Source of the DNA: Sporosarcina ureae
GTDB lineage: Bacteria > Bacillota > Bacilli > Bacillales_A > Planococcaceae
Reading direction: 5' to 3'
NCBI RefSeq assembly: GCF_002101375.1
Contig: NZ_CP015207.1
Coordinates: forward strand, 2,620,001-2,684,000
DNA length: 64,000 nt
Positions 54,334 through 64,000 of this stretch are shown in pieces. The notes beneath the pieces are model-generated. The model did not search any database, was not told the origin of the DNA, and saw only the letters and a program-made list of their open reading frames with translations. Numbering within the stretch: position 1 is the stretch's first letter; each line of letters opens with the position of its first letter. The position numbers and the translations under genes were made by a program.

Positions 54334-56079
54334 ATGAGTGCTGAAGTACAAGAAAAACAGACTGCATCTATGCCAACGGAACAAGCTAAGAATAAACCTA
54401 TGGATGGTTCTGCAATCTTGATTCAATCGCTTAAAGAACAGAATGTAGAAGTAATCTTTGGATATCCTGGAGGAGCTGTTCTCCCAATCTATGATGCATT
54501 ATATAACGATCCGATTCCCCATGTGTTAGCACGTCATGAGCAAGGCGCAATTCATGCGGCAGAAGGATATGCGAGAGTATCCGGAAAAATTGGGGTAGTC
54601 ATTGCCACATCTGGTCCTGGCGCAACGAACTTAGTAACGGGAATTACAGATGCCATGATGGACTCACTTCCATTAGTAGTTATTACAGGCCAAGTAGCAA
54701 CCACTGTTATTGGATCGGATGCTTTCCAGGAAGCGGATATCATAGGGATTACTCAACCTATTACTAAACATAACTATCAAGTACAAAGTGTAGCGGACAT
54801 TCCACGTATTATGCGTGAAGCTTTCCACATTGCTTCTACTGGAAGACCAGGACCAGTCGTTGTCGACGTTCCTAAAAATATCGCAACAGATATTTTCGTT
54901 CCTGTCGAAAAAGAGAGTAAAGAAGTGAATTTGCCTGGCTATCAGCCAACTACTACGCCGAATTATCTGCAAATTCAAAAAGCTTCGAAAGCTATCTCTG
55001 GTGCGAAAAAACCTATGATCCTTGCAGGTGCAGGTGTACTCCATGCAGGAGGAACAGCCGAGCTGAAGGAGCTTGTCGAAACGCATCGTATTCCGATTGT
55101 AAATACATTACTTGGCTTAGGTACAATTCATGGAGAACATGAACTATTCTACGGAATGGCTGGCATGCACGGTACAGCAACTGCCAACTACGCACTTAGT
55201 GAATGTGATTTATTACTCAATGTCGGTGCTCGTTTTGATGACCGTTTAACAGGTAACTTGGACGCATTCCTGCCAAATGCTCGTGTGATTCATATTGACA
55301 TTGATCCGGCAGAGATTGGCAAAAACGTTGAGACTGAAATTCCAATCGTAGCTGATGCGAAAGAAGCGTTAACCGCGTTGCTGAAGGCAGATTTCAAATC
55401 ACCGGACACAGCAGAATGGATAGGCTATTTAAATGGTTTAGCAGACAAATATCCGCTTTGGTATCAAACAGATGAGGAGGCTTTATTACCTCAACAAGCA
55501 CTCGAGATCATACATCGGATTACAAATGGTGATGCAATCGTCACGACGGATGTTGGACAGCACCAAATGTGGACTGCTCAATATTACCGTTTTAATAACC
55601 CCGACAACTGGGTAACGTCAGGCGGATTAGGAACGATGGGCTTCGGCTTCCCAGCGGCAATCGGTGCACAACTTGCTAGACCGAAAGATCGTGTAATTGC
55701 AGTGGTTGGAGACGCAGGTTTCCAAATGACAGCACAAGAGCTTTCGCTTCTTCAAGAAATGCGTATTCCAGTAAAAGTCATCATTTTGAATAACGGTGCA
55801 CTTGGTATGGTACGTCAGTGGCAAGAGACATTCTATGAAGAACGTTACTCACAGTCACTAGTTCCAGTACAACCGGATTTCATTAAATTGGCTGAAGCAT
55901 ATGACCTGAAAGGGTATCGAATTCACAATTTAGAAGAAGCCGAAAAAGTATTTACAGAAGCACTATTATCTGACGAGCCGGTCTTGATCGATTGCCGAGT
56001 GAAACAACGTGAAAACGTCTATCCAATGGTGGCTCCAGGTAAAGGATTACAAGACATGATTGGAGTGAGTCCTCAGTGA
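54334..56079 (+). CDS. ilvB: Acetolactate synthase large subunit IlvB
   Basis: A 581-residue ThDP enzyme forming acetolactate or acetohydroxybutyrate. Motifs: [14 protein letters not shown] and [14 protein letters not shown] at the N-terminus, and the ThDP motif [12 protein letters not shown]...[15 protein letters not shown] 54334 lies after AAGGAGGAG; an earlier in-frame ATG at 54277 sits at the terminator end. First gene behind the T-box; overlaps ilvN by four bases. Confidence 0.95.
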   Translation: MSAEVQEKQTASMPTEQAKNKPMDGSAILIQSLKEQNVEVIFGYPGGAVLPIYDALYNDPIPHVLARHEQGAIHAAEGYARVSGKIGVVIATSGPGATNLVTGITDAMMDSLPLVVITGQVATTVIGSDAFQEADIIGITQPITKHNYQVQSVADIPRIMREAFHIASTGRPGPVVVDVPKNIATDIFVPVEKESKEVNLPGYQPTTTPNYLQIQKASKAISGAKKPMILAGAGVLHAGGTAELKELVETHRIPIVNTLLGLGTIHGEHELFYGMAGMHGTATANYALSECDLLLNVGARFDDRLTGNLDAFLPNARVIHIDIDPAEIGKNVETEIPIVADAKEALTALLKADFKSPDTAEWIGYLNGLADKYPLWYQTDEEALLPQQALEIIHRITNGDAIVTTDVGQHQMWTAQYYRFNNPDNWVTSGGLGTMGFGFPAAIGAQLARPKDRVIAVVGDAGFQMTAQELSLLQEMRIPVKVIILNNGALGMVRQWQETFYEERYSQSLVPVQPDFIKLAEAYDLKGYRIHNLEEAEKVFTEALLSDEPVLIDCRVKQRENVYPMVAPGKGLQDMIGVSPQ

Positions 56080-56594
56080 AACGAATTATTACAGTAACAG
56101 TAATTAATCAGAGCGGGGTATTAAACCGTGTAACGGGACTGCTAATGAAGCGTCAATTCAATATTGAAAGTATGACCGTCGGCGCTACGGAACAGCCAAA
56201 CAGATCCAAGATGACATTCCAAGTTCACGTAGAAGATGAGAAGAAAATTGAACAACTTGTAAAACAGCTGCAAAAGCAGATTGATGTTATTACAGTGAAA
56301 GATATAACAGACAAAGCAATCGTGTTACGTGAGTTAGCGCTAGTAAAGGTCATCTCACCACCACAGATTCGCTCTGAAATGAATAGTATTGTGGAACCTT
56401 TCCGACCGATAATAGTTGATTCCGGAAAGAATGTAGTAACGTACCAAGTAACGGGTGACCCAGATAAAATCGAAGCGTTTATCGATTTGCTGAAACCATA
56501 TGGCATCAAAGAATTAACACGAACTGGCGCAACCGGCTTTGCCCGCGATATGCAAAAAGTTCAAGCACCACAGCTGTCAATTTTGAAACAGTAA
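56076..56594 (+). CDS. ilvN: Acetolactate synthase small (regulatory) subunit
   Basis: A 172-residue ACT-domain protein. The N-terminal ACT domain ([28 protein letters not shown]) binds valine, and the C-terminal part contacts IlvB. GTG start overlapping the ilvB stop, with GGAGTGA inside the ilvB end. The usual feedback-inhibited subunit (also called ilvH). Confidence 0.93.
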   Translation: MKRIITVTVINQSGVLNRVTGLLMKRQFNIESMTVGATEQPNRSKMTFQVHVEDEKKIEQLVKQLQKQIDVITVKDITDKAIVLRELALVKVISPPQIRSEMNSIVEPFRPIIVDSGKNVVTYQVTGDPDKIEAFIDLLKPYGIKELTRTGATGFARDMQKVQAPQLSILKQ

Positions 56595-56611
56595 AACACA
56601 CACACACTTAG

Positions 56612-59186
<2,575 letters not shown>

Positions 59187-59254
59187 GCAACATATGTCAA
59201 AGGGATAGAGTATTCGATCGAGTGATACGAGATTGATCAAGGAGGAGAAGTTCT

Positions 59255-60355
59255 ATGGAAAAGAAAGTAGCAGTATTACCCGGAGACGGCATAGGCCCCG
59301 AGGTAGTAGCAGAGGCAGTCAGAGTATTGGAAGTGATCGGCAGACGTTTTAACCATACATTCCATACAGAATATGGACTAATTGGTGGAGCAGCGATTGA
59401 TGAAAAGAATAATCCACTTCCTAAAGAGACAATCGAGTTATGTGAGTCAAGCGACGCCATTCTTCTAGGAGCAGTGGGTGGTCCTAAATGGGATCAGAAT
59501 CCATCTGAATTACGACCGGAAAAAGGGTTGCTTGCGATACGTAAACATTTCGATCTATTTGCAAACCTTCGACCTGTTGCAGCTGTGCCTTCTTTGATCC
59601 AAGCTTCTCCTTTAAAAGAAGAAATCGTCAAAGAAGTCGATATGATGATTGTTCGGGAATTAACTGGAGGTCTATACTTCGGTAAACCGAGCCGTCATAC
59701 AGATCAATCAGCTGTTGACACGCTTGTATATACACGTGAAGAAATCGAACGTATTGTCGACAAAGGTTTCGAGTTGGCTCGCCTACGTAAAGGCAAAGTA
59801 ACTTCTGTGGACAAAGCGAATGTGCTCGAATCCAGTAAGCTTTGGAGAAAGATTGTAGAAGAGAAAAAAGCGCAGTATCCAGATGTTGAAGTAGAGCATC
59901 AGTTAGTGGATTCCGCAGCAATGAAATTAATTACAAATCCCGCCTATTTCGATGTAATCGTTACAGAGAATATGTTTGGAGATATTTTGAGTGATGAAGC
60001 GTCTGTAATTACAGGATCACTTGGATTATTACCTTCAGCGAGTGTCCGTTCAGATGGTTTAGGTTTATACGAGCCAGTGCACGGTTCAGCACCGGATGTA
60101 GCAGGGCAAGGGATAGCAAATCCAGCAGCGACAATTCTTTCTGTCGCAATGATGTTGAAGTATTCATTTGGATTAGAAACTGAAGCGACAGCCATTGAAA
60201 AGGCTGTTAATACAGTATTCGAAGAAGGTCACTTTACAGCAGATTTGGCTGGCAAAGACCAACGTTCATTAACGACTAAAGAATGGACAGATAAGATTGT
60301 AGATGAATTGGATCTTCAGTTCGTTTCGAATAGTATTATGTACTCGTATATTTAA
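59255..60355 (+). CDS. leuB: 3-isopropylmalate dehydrogenase LeuB
   Basis: A 366-residue decarboxylating dehydrogenase. PGDGIGPEVVAEAVRVL at the N-terminus, the substrate Arg loop (ELRPEKGLLAIRKHFDL), RELTGGLYFGKP and the cofactor Asp cluster (SDEASVITGSLG) are all present. The last dozen residues (from LQFVSNS) are hydrophobic and unlike the usual charged end, so the reading frame may run slightly past the ancestral stop. ATG follows GGAGGAG. Confidence 0.93.
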   Translation: MEKKVAVLPGDGIGPEVVAEAVRVLEVIGRRFNHTFHTEYGLIGGAAIDEKNNPLPKETIELCESSDAILLGAVGGPKWDQNPSELRPEKGLLAIRKHFDLFANLRPVAAVPSLIQASPLKEEIVKEVDMMIVRELTGGLYFGKPSRHTDQSAVDTLVYTREEIERIVDKGFELARLRKGKVTSVDKANVLESSKLWRKIVEEKKAQYPDVEVEHQLVDSAAMKLITNPAYFDVIVTENMFGDILSDEASVITGSLGLLPSASVRSDGLGLYEPVHGSAPDVAGQGIANPAATILSVAMMLKYSFGLETEATAIEKAVNTVFEEGHFTADLAGKDQRSLTTKEWTDKIVDELDLQFVSNSIMYSYI

Positions 60356-60499
60356 AAAAATAACGCTGTCTAAGTCTCGACATGCACATGAGGGCATACC
60401 GAAACTGGTGCGCCCTTTGTGTGTAGGTAGGGATCAGACTGAAGTGTTGAAACAGATGCCACACATTATTATGGTAATGGCTTGGAAGGGGAAACAATT

Positions 60500-61912
60500 A
60501 TGGCTAAAACAATTATTGAAAAAATATGGGATGAGCATATTGTGTACGAAGAAGAGGGAAAGCCGGATCTATTGTATATTGATCTACATCTGATTCATGA
60601 AGTCACATCACCGCAGGCATTTGAAGGATTACGTCTCGCAAATCGCAAAGTGCGTCGTCCGGATCTTTGCTTTGCGACGATGGATCACAACGTCCCGACA
60701 AAGAACTTACCGGTAATCAATGACCCGATTGCAAAAAAACAAATCACGACACTTCAAAAAAACTGTGAAGAGTTTGGTGTGCAATTGGCAGATATGCAAC
60801 ATCCAGACCAAGGTATTGTGCATATTATCGGTCCTGAGTTAGGATTGACACAACCAGGAAAGACGATTGTTTGTGGTGATAGCCATACATCAACACACGG
60901 TGCGTTTGGAGCCATTGCGTTCGGTATCGGCACAAGTGAAGTAGAGCACGTATTATCTACGCAAACATTATGGCAAAGTAAACCGAAAACGATGGAGATT
61001 CGCGTAACAGGCAAAATTGGGTTTGGCGTAACAGCTAAAGATATTATTCTCGCGATCATTTCAAAGTTTGGAATTGGCGTGGGTACTGGACATATTGTCG
61101 AGTATACAGGAGAAGCAATTCGTGGACTTACAATGGAAGAACGTATGACCATTTGTAATATGTCAATAGAAGCAGGGGCGAAAGCTGGTTTAATTGGCCC
61201 CGATGAAACAACAATCAATTATTTGCGTGGTCGTCGTTATGCACCGCAGGGCGAAGAATTCGAAGCGGCAGCAGGGCGTTGGCTCGCATTGAATACGGAT
61301 GAAGATGCAAAATATGATCAAGTGCTTGAAATTCATGCAGATGAAATCGAACCATTCGTAACGTGGGGAACGAACCCATCGATGGGATCTGGAATATCGG
61401 CTAACATCCCTACGACTGCAGACTATGTATCCGAAACTGATAAATCTGCACTTCGTTCTGCAATGGAGTATATGGGACTTGAAGAAGGAATGGCGTTAAC
61501 TGATATTGAAATTCAGCACGCATTCATTGGTTCATGTACAAATGCGCGTCTTAGCGATTTGGAAGCAGCGGCGAAAGTGGTAAAAGGTCAACATGTTCAT
61601 CCGACTGTGACTGCAATTGTTGTACCTGGTTCACGTACAGTGAAAAAGCAGGCAGAAGAGATCGGACTTGATAAGATCTTCCTGGACGCTGGTTTTGAGT
61701 GGAGAGAGTCGGGATGCAGTATGTGCTTGGCTATGAACGATGATGTAGTACCAGCTGGCGAACGTTGTGCTTCTACATCCAACCGGAACTTTGAAGGACG
61801 CCAAGGTGCAGGCTCACGCACACATCTAGTCAGCCCATCCATGGCTGCAGCGGCTGCCCTACATGGACATTTCGTAGATGTTCGTAAAATCGAAGCAGCT
61901 GTGCAAATTTGA
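60500..61912 (+). CDS. leuC: 3-isopropylmalate dehydratase large subunit LeuC
   Basis: A 470-residue aconitase-type subunit. The 4Fe-4S cysteines are in [14 protein letters not shown] and [12 protein letters not shown]; substrate motif [22 protein letters not shown] 60500 is chosen after AAGGGGAAA; the in-frame ATG at 60482 lacks a site. A 144-bp gap from leuB holds only a weak GAGGGC/GCCCT hairpin. Confidence 0.95.
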   Translation: MAKTIIEKIWDEHIVYEEEGKPDLLYIDLHLIHEVTSPQAFEGLRLANRKVRRPDLCFATMDHNVPTKNLPVINDPIAKKQITTLQKNCEEFGVQLADMQHPDQGIVHIIGPELGLTQPGKTIVCGDSHTSTHGAFGAIAFGIGTSEVEHVLSTQTLWQSKPKTMEIRVTGKIGFGVTAKDIILAIISKFGIGVGTGHIVEYTGEAIRGLTMEERMTICNMSIEAGAKAGLIGPDETTINYLRGRRYAPQGEEFEAAAGRWLALNTDEDAKYDQVLEIHADEIEPFVTWGTNPSMGSGISANIPTTADYVSETDKSALRSAMEYMGLEEGMALTDIEIQHAFIGSCTNARLSDLEAAAKVVKGQHVHPTVTAIVVPGSRTVKKQAEEIGLDKIFLDAGFEWRESGCSMCLAMNDDVVPAGERCASTSNRNFEGRQGAGSRTHLVSPSMAAAAALHGHFVDVRKIEAAVQI

Positions 61913-61925
61913 GGAGGGTATTCAG

Positions 61926-62510
61926 ATGGAACCAATTAATAAAATAGAGAGTGTACTCACTCCTTTAGATAAAAATAACGTAGATACAGATCAGATCATA
62001 TCCAAGGAATTTTTGAAACGTATTGAGCGCACTGGTTTCGGGAAATATTTATTCTATCACTGGCGTTTTAATGCAGATCGTACAAAAAATGAAGAGTTCG
62101 TGTTAAATGATCCTCGATACGATGGTTCAACTATCCTAGTTGCACATGATAACTTCGGTTGTGGATCATCTCGCGAACACGCACCTTGGGCAATTTTGGA
62201 TTACGGATTCCGAGTTGTTATTGCACCAAGCTTTGCAGATATATTCTATAGTAATTGCTTCAAGAACGGCATTTTACCGATTAGGCTATCTGTTGCAGAA
62301 ATTGATGAGTTTCTACAAAAAGGGAAAAAAGCCCCGTATACATTAACAGTGAGTCTCGAGGACCAGACTGTAGCAGGTGAGGATGGTTCGGTGTATAGCT
62401 TTGATATTGATCCGTATAATAAAAAGATGTTGTTGAACGGGTGGGATGAGATTTCCCTGACCTTCCAATATGAAGATAAGATTACAGAGTACGAACAAAA
62501 ACATGCATAA
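61926..62510 (+). CDS. leuD: 3-isopropylmalate dehydratase small subunit LeuD
   Basis: A 194-residue swivel domain protein. NVDTDQIISKEFLKRIERTGFG and FGCGSSREHAPWAILDYGF are the family marks. ATG 61926 follows GGAGGG by eight bases. Forms the isomerase with LeuC, making 3-isopropylmalate. Last gene of the operon. Confidence 0.95.
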   Translation: MEPINKIESVLTPLDKNNVDTDQIISKEFLKRIERTGFGKYLFYHWRFNADRTKNEEFVLNDPRYDGSTILVAHDNFGCGSSREHAPWAILDYGFRVVIAPSFADIFYSNCFKNGILPIRLSVAEIDEFLQKGKKAPYTLTVSLEDQTVAGEDGSVYSFDIDPYNKKMLLNGWDEISLTFQYEDKITEYEQKHA

Positions 62511-62513
62511 CTC

Positions 62514-62551
62514 AAAACAGTTCATCGCTTACTTAGCATGAACTGTTTTTT
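62514..62551 (+). terminator. Terminator of the ilv-leu operon
   Basis: AAAACAGTTCAT (62514-62525) pairs with ATGAACTGTTTT (62538-62549), with six T running to 62551. Confidence 0.92.
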
Positions 62552-62723
62552 CGTGTGGGCATAAATAGTGAAGGTAAAGTGTAAAATTTTGAAACTATTT
62601 CTATTTTTCTACGTCTGTACGCTGCGGTTACAATGAATTGAAAAGTAGCCTAAGTACGTATCACAGCTTTACAGTATGGAGTATTCTTCCTTTACAATGA
62701 AAGCCCAAATGAAATGTTTGGTA

Positions 62724-62732
62724 TGCTATAAT
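62724..62732 (+). promoter_or_regulatory. Extended -10 promoter of the second SLH gene
   Basis: TGCTATAAT is a perfect extended -10 (TGN-TATAAT), about 60 bp before the start codon. A good -35 is not evident, as is common for extended -10 promoters. Confidence 0.65.
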
Positions 62733-62791
62733 TGTCGAAGGAAACTACATACTAAAATCAAGAAATTCAAAGACTGGAGTTGATTTTTAAG

Positions 62792-64000
62792 ATGTTCAGC
62801 GCATCAAAGAAAAGTACATTCGCTATTTTTAATTCTTTTCTCATCGTGATGTTATGCTTCATTGTACTACCAATACATGCGCAAGCGGAAACGGTAAACC
62901 AACGTTTCTCCGATGTAGGGAATGAATATTGGGCAAAAGATGAAGTAATGCAGCTCGTGGAAGAAGGAATCATTAACGGATACCAAGATTTGCAATTCCG
63001 ACCAGGCATCAGTATTAAACGTGGACAAGCAGCAAACTTGCTGACTGCGGCCTTGAAATTACCGGAAGCTCCCTACCAGCCGATATTCAAGGATGTCAGC
63101 GCAAAGTCATCTTACTTACGCGGTGCCATGTCTACTTATCAAGAAGGTATATTTAAAGGAAAGCCCGATGGTAACTTCGGTGTAAGTGATGAATTAACAC
63201 GTGAACAAATGGCCAGTGTGCTAGTTCATGCATTTAAATTAAAAGACACAGGTGAAAAAGTACAATTTACTGATGAGAATAAAATTAGTGAATCTCACAG
63301 ATATGGCGTCAAAGTACTTATGCAACACGGCATTACCACAGGTAAGGAGGACGGATCCTTTGCTCCAAAACTTTCCGTAAACCGTGGTTCATTCGCTGTA
63401 TTCCTACATAGAGCAATGATTCAAGCAGGACTTCTTGAAAAAAAGCAACCGATTGTTTTCAATAAAATACAAACTATGGGGAAATTTGATCCGATACGTT
63501 TTAATCAATTTCTTACGGAAGTCCCCCTAACGCAAGAAGGACAGACATACTTGCGGTCAAACCATTTCATGTCTTTAACAGCTAAGCGAGTAAAAGCCCA
63601 TGGACATGCAACGGATCATATTTATGTCTATGGTGTCAGTGAAAGAAAAAATACGAGAGTCACTGTAACGAAACGCGAATTGCCAAATGGCGATTACTTT
63701 ACATTCGTAGAGTTGAGAAACCCTGACCGTCTGCCGATTCGTGTCGACTTGGTACGAATTGATGGAGATATTAAAACGAATTCGATGGAACGTTTCGATA
63801 AGTTCCCTATGAAAAAAGATGTAGATGAAACATTCGGATTCGATATTGCTACTTCGCCAGTTGGTGTTCTTGAAACGATTTCGCAACAAGGTACTGGACA
63901 GCAAATGATATCAAAAACCTATCGTTCACGTGAGCTTGAGTTAAAATACCGTAATGGTGCAGTCAGCAGAACACGAGAACTCCAGGACGAGAAAGAATCG
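62792..64000 (+). CDS. SLH-domain surface protein, 3' truncated by the window
   Basis: The frame stays open for 403 codons to the last base. The signal peptide is about 1-35 (ending HAQA-ETV). Three SLH domains follow: about 37-88 (RFSDVGNEYWAKDEV...IINGYQDLQF), 95-150 (FKDVSAKSSYLRGAM), and 157-210 (GITTGKEDGSFAPKLS). Beyond 215 the sequence is not recognised. It keeps SLH anchoring to the wall but lacks the Ig-like repeats of the other SLH protein in what is visible. Start ATG; a GGAG site lies about 12 bases upstream. Function of the C-terminal part unknown. Confidence 0.85.
   Translation, partial: MFSASKKSTFAIFNSFLIVMLCFIVLPIHAQAETVNQRFSDVGNEYWAKDEVMQLVEEGIINGYQDLQFRPGISIKRGQAANLLTAALKLPEAPYQPIFKDVSAKSSYLRGAMSTYQEGIFKGKPDGNFGVSDELTREQMASVLVHAFKLKDTGEKVQFTDENKISESHRYGVKVLMQHGITTGKEDGSFAPKLSVNRGSFAVFLHRAMIQAGLLEKKQPIVFNKIQTMGKFDPIRFNQFLTEVPLTQEGQTYLRSNHFMSLTAKRVKAHGHATDHIYVYGVSERKNTRVTVTKRELPNGDYFTFVELRNPDRLPIRVDLVRIDGDIKTNSMERFDKFPMKKDVDETFGFDIATSPVGVLETISQQGTGQQMISKTYRSRELELKYRNGAVSRTRELQDEKES

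Overview
The window looks like the chromosome of a low-GC, endospore-forming Gram-positive of the family Planococcaceae, most like Sporosarcina. This is inferred from gene content and style: a Bacillales ilv-leu operon with a T-box, the sporulation checkpoint gene sda, sigma-B-type and WalR-type control sites, HemAT, RocB, YflT and DUF2188 stress genes, S-layer (SLH) proteins, and frequent TTG/GTG starts behind strong AGGAGG ribosome sites. No rRNA, tRNA, prophage, insertion sequence or CRISPR array was found.

Layout. 0-5 kb: a phased 21-bp motif array, a small hypothetical gene, a membrane-anchored trypsin-like protease, a CBS protein and a FetAB-type iron export pair. 5-9.3 kb: a Fur-controlled haem or siderophore uptake operon (lipoprotein, permease, ATPase, ankyrin protein, IsdG-type haem monooxygenase), then structured non-coding DNA and a second 21-bp array. 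9.3-14.1 kb: YjiH permease, ribokinase, DinB protein and RocB peptidase. 14.2-15.4 kb: five tandem copies of a roughly 249-bp unit with a long GC-rich hairpin and no credible gene. 15.7-29.2 kb: ABC-F ATPase, YpgR-like HEAT protein, two chemoreceptors (one HemAT), LysR with a divergent YeiH transporter, MarR with an MMPL exporter, and an FAD oxidoreductase. 29.3-33.2 kb: a CitMHS citrate transporter with its two-component system. 33.5-42.7 kb: lipid kinase, stress genes, amidase, MgtE, a 3D-domain wall protein, a diguanylate cyclase and VanZ. 43-51.3 kb: a large SLH/Ig-like surface protein, GltS-like FMN enzyme, NlpC/P60 hydrolase, YflT stress protein, lipoprotein, and TetR with an SMR pair. 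51.4-62.5 kb: sda (45 codons) and the complete branched-chain amino acid operon ilvD-[T-box]-ilvBNC-leuABCD. 62.8 kb to the end: a second SLH protein running off the window.

How it fits together. Three regulons can be read from the DNA. WalR-type boxes sit upstream of three envelope genes (3D-domain hydrolase, SLH protein, NlpC/P60). Sigma-B-type promoters precede the YflT, DUF2188 and DUF488 genes. The sda upstream region carries a LexA-type operator over its -35 and a cluster of DnaA-box-like sequences, as expected for a replication and DNA-damage checkpoint on sporulation. The most novel material is non-coding: two arrays in which a CGCTCTAT-type octamer recurs every 21 bp exactly, and the hairpin tandem array at 14.2-15.4 kb.
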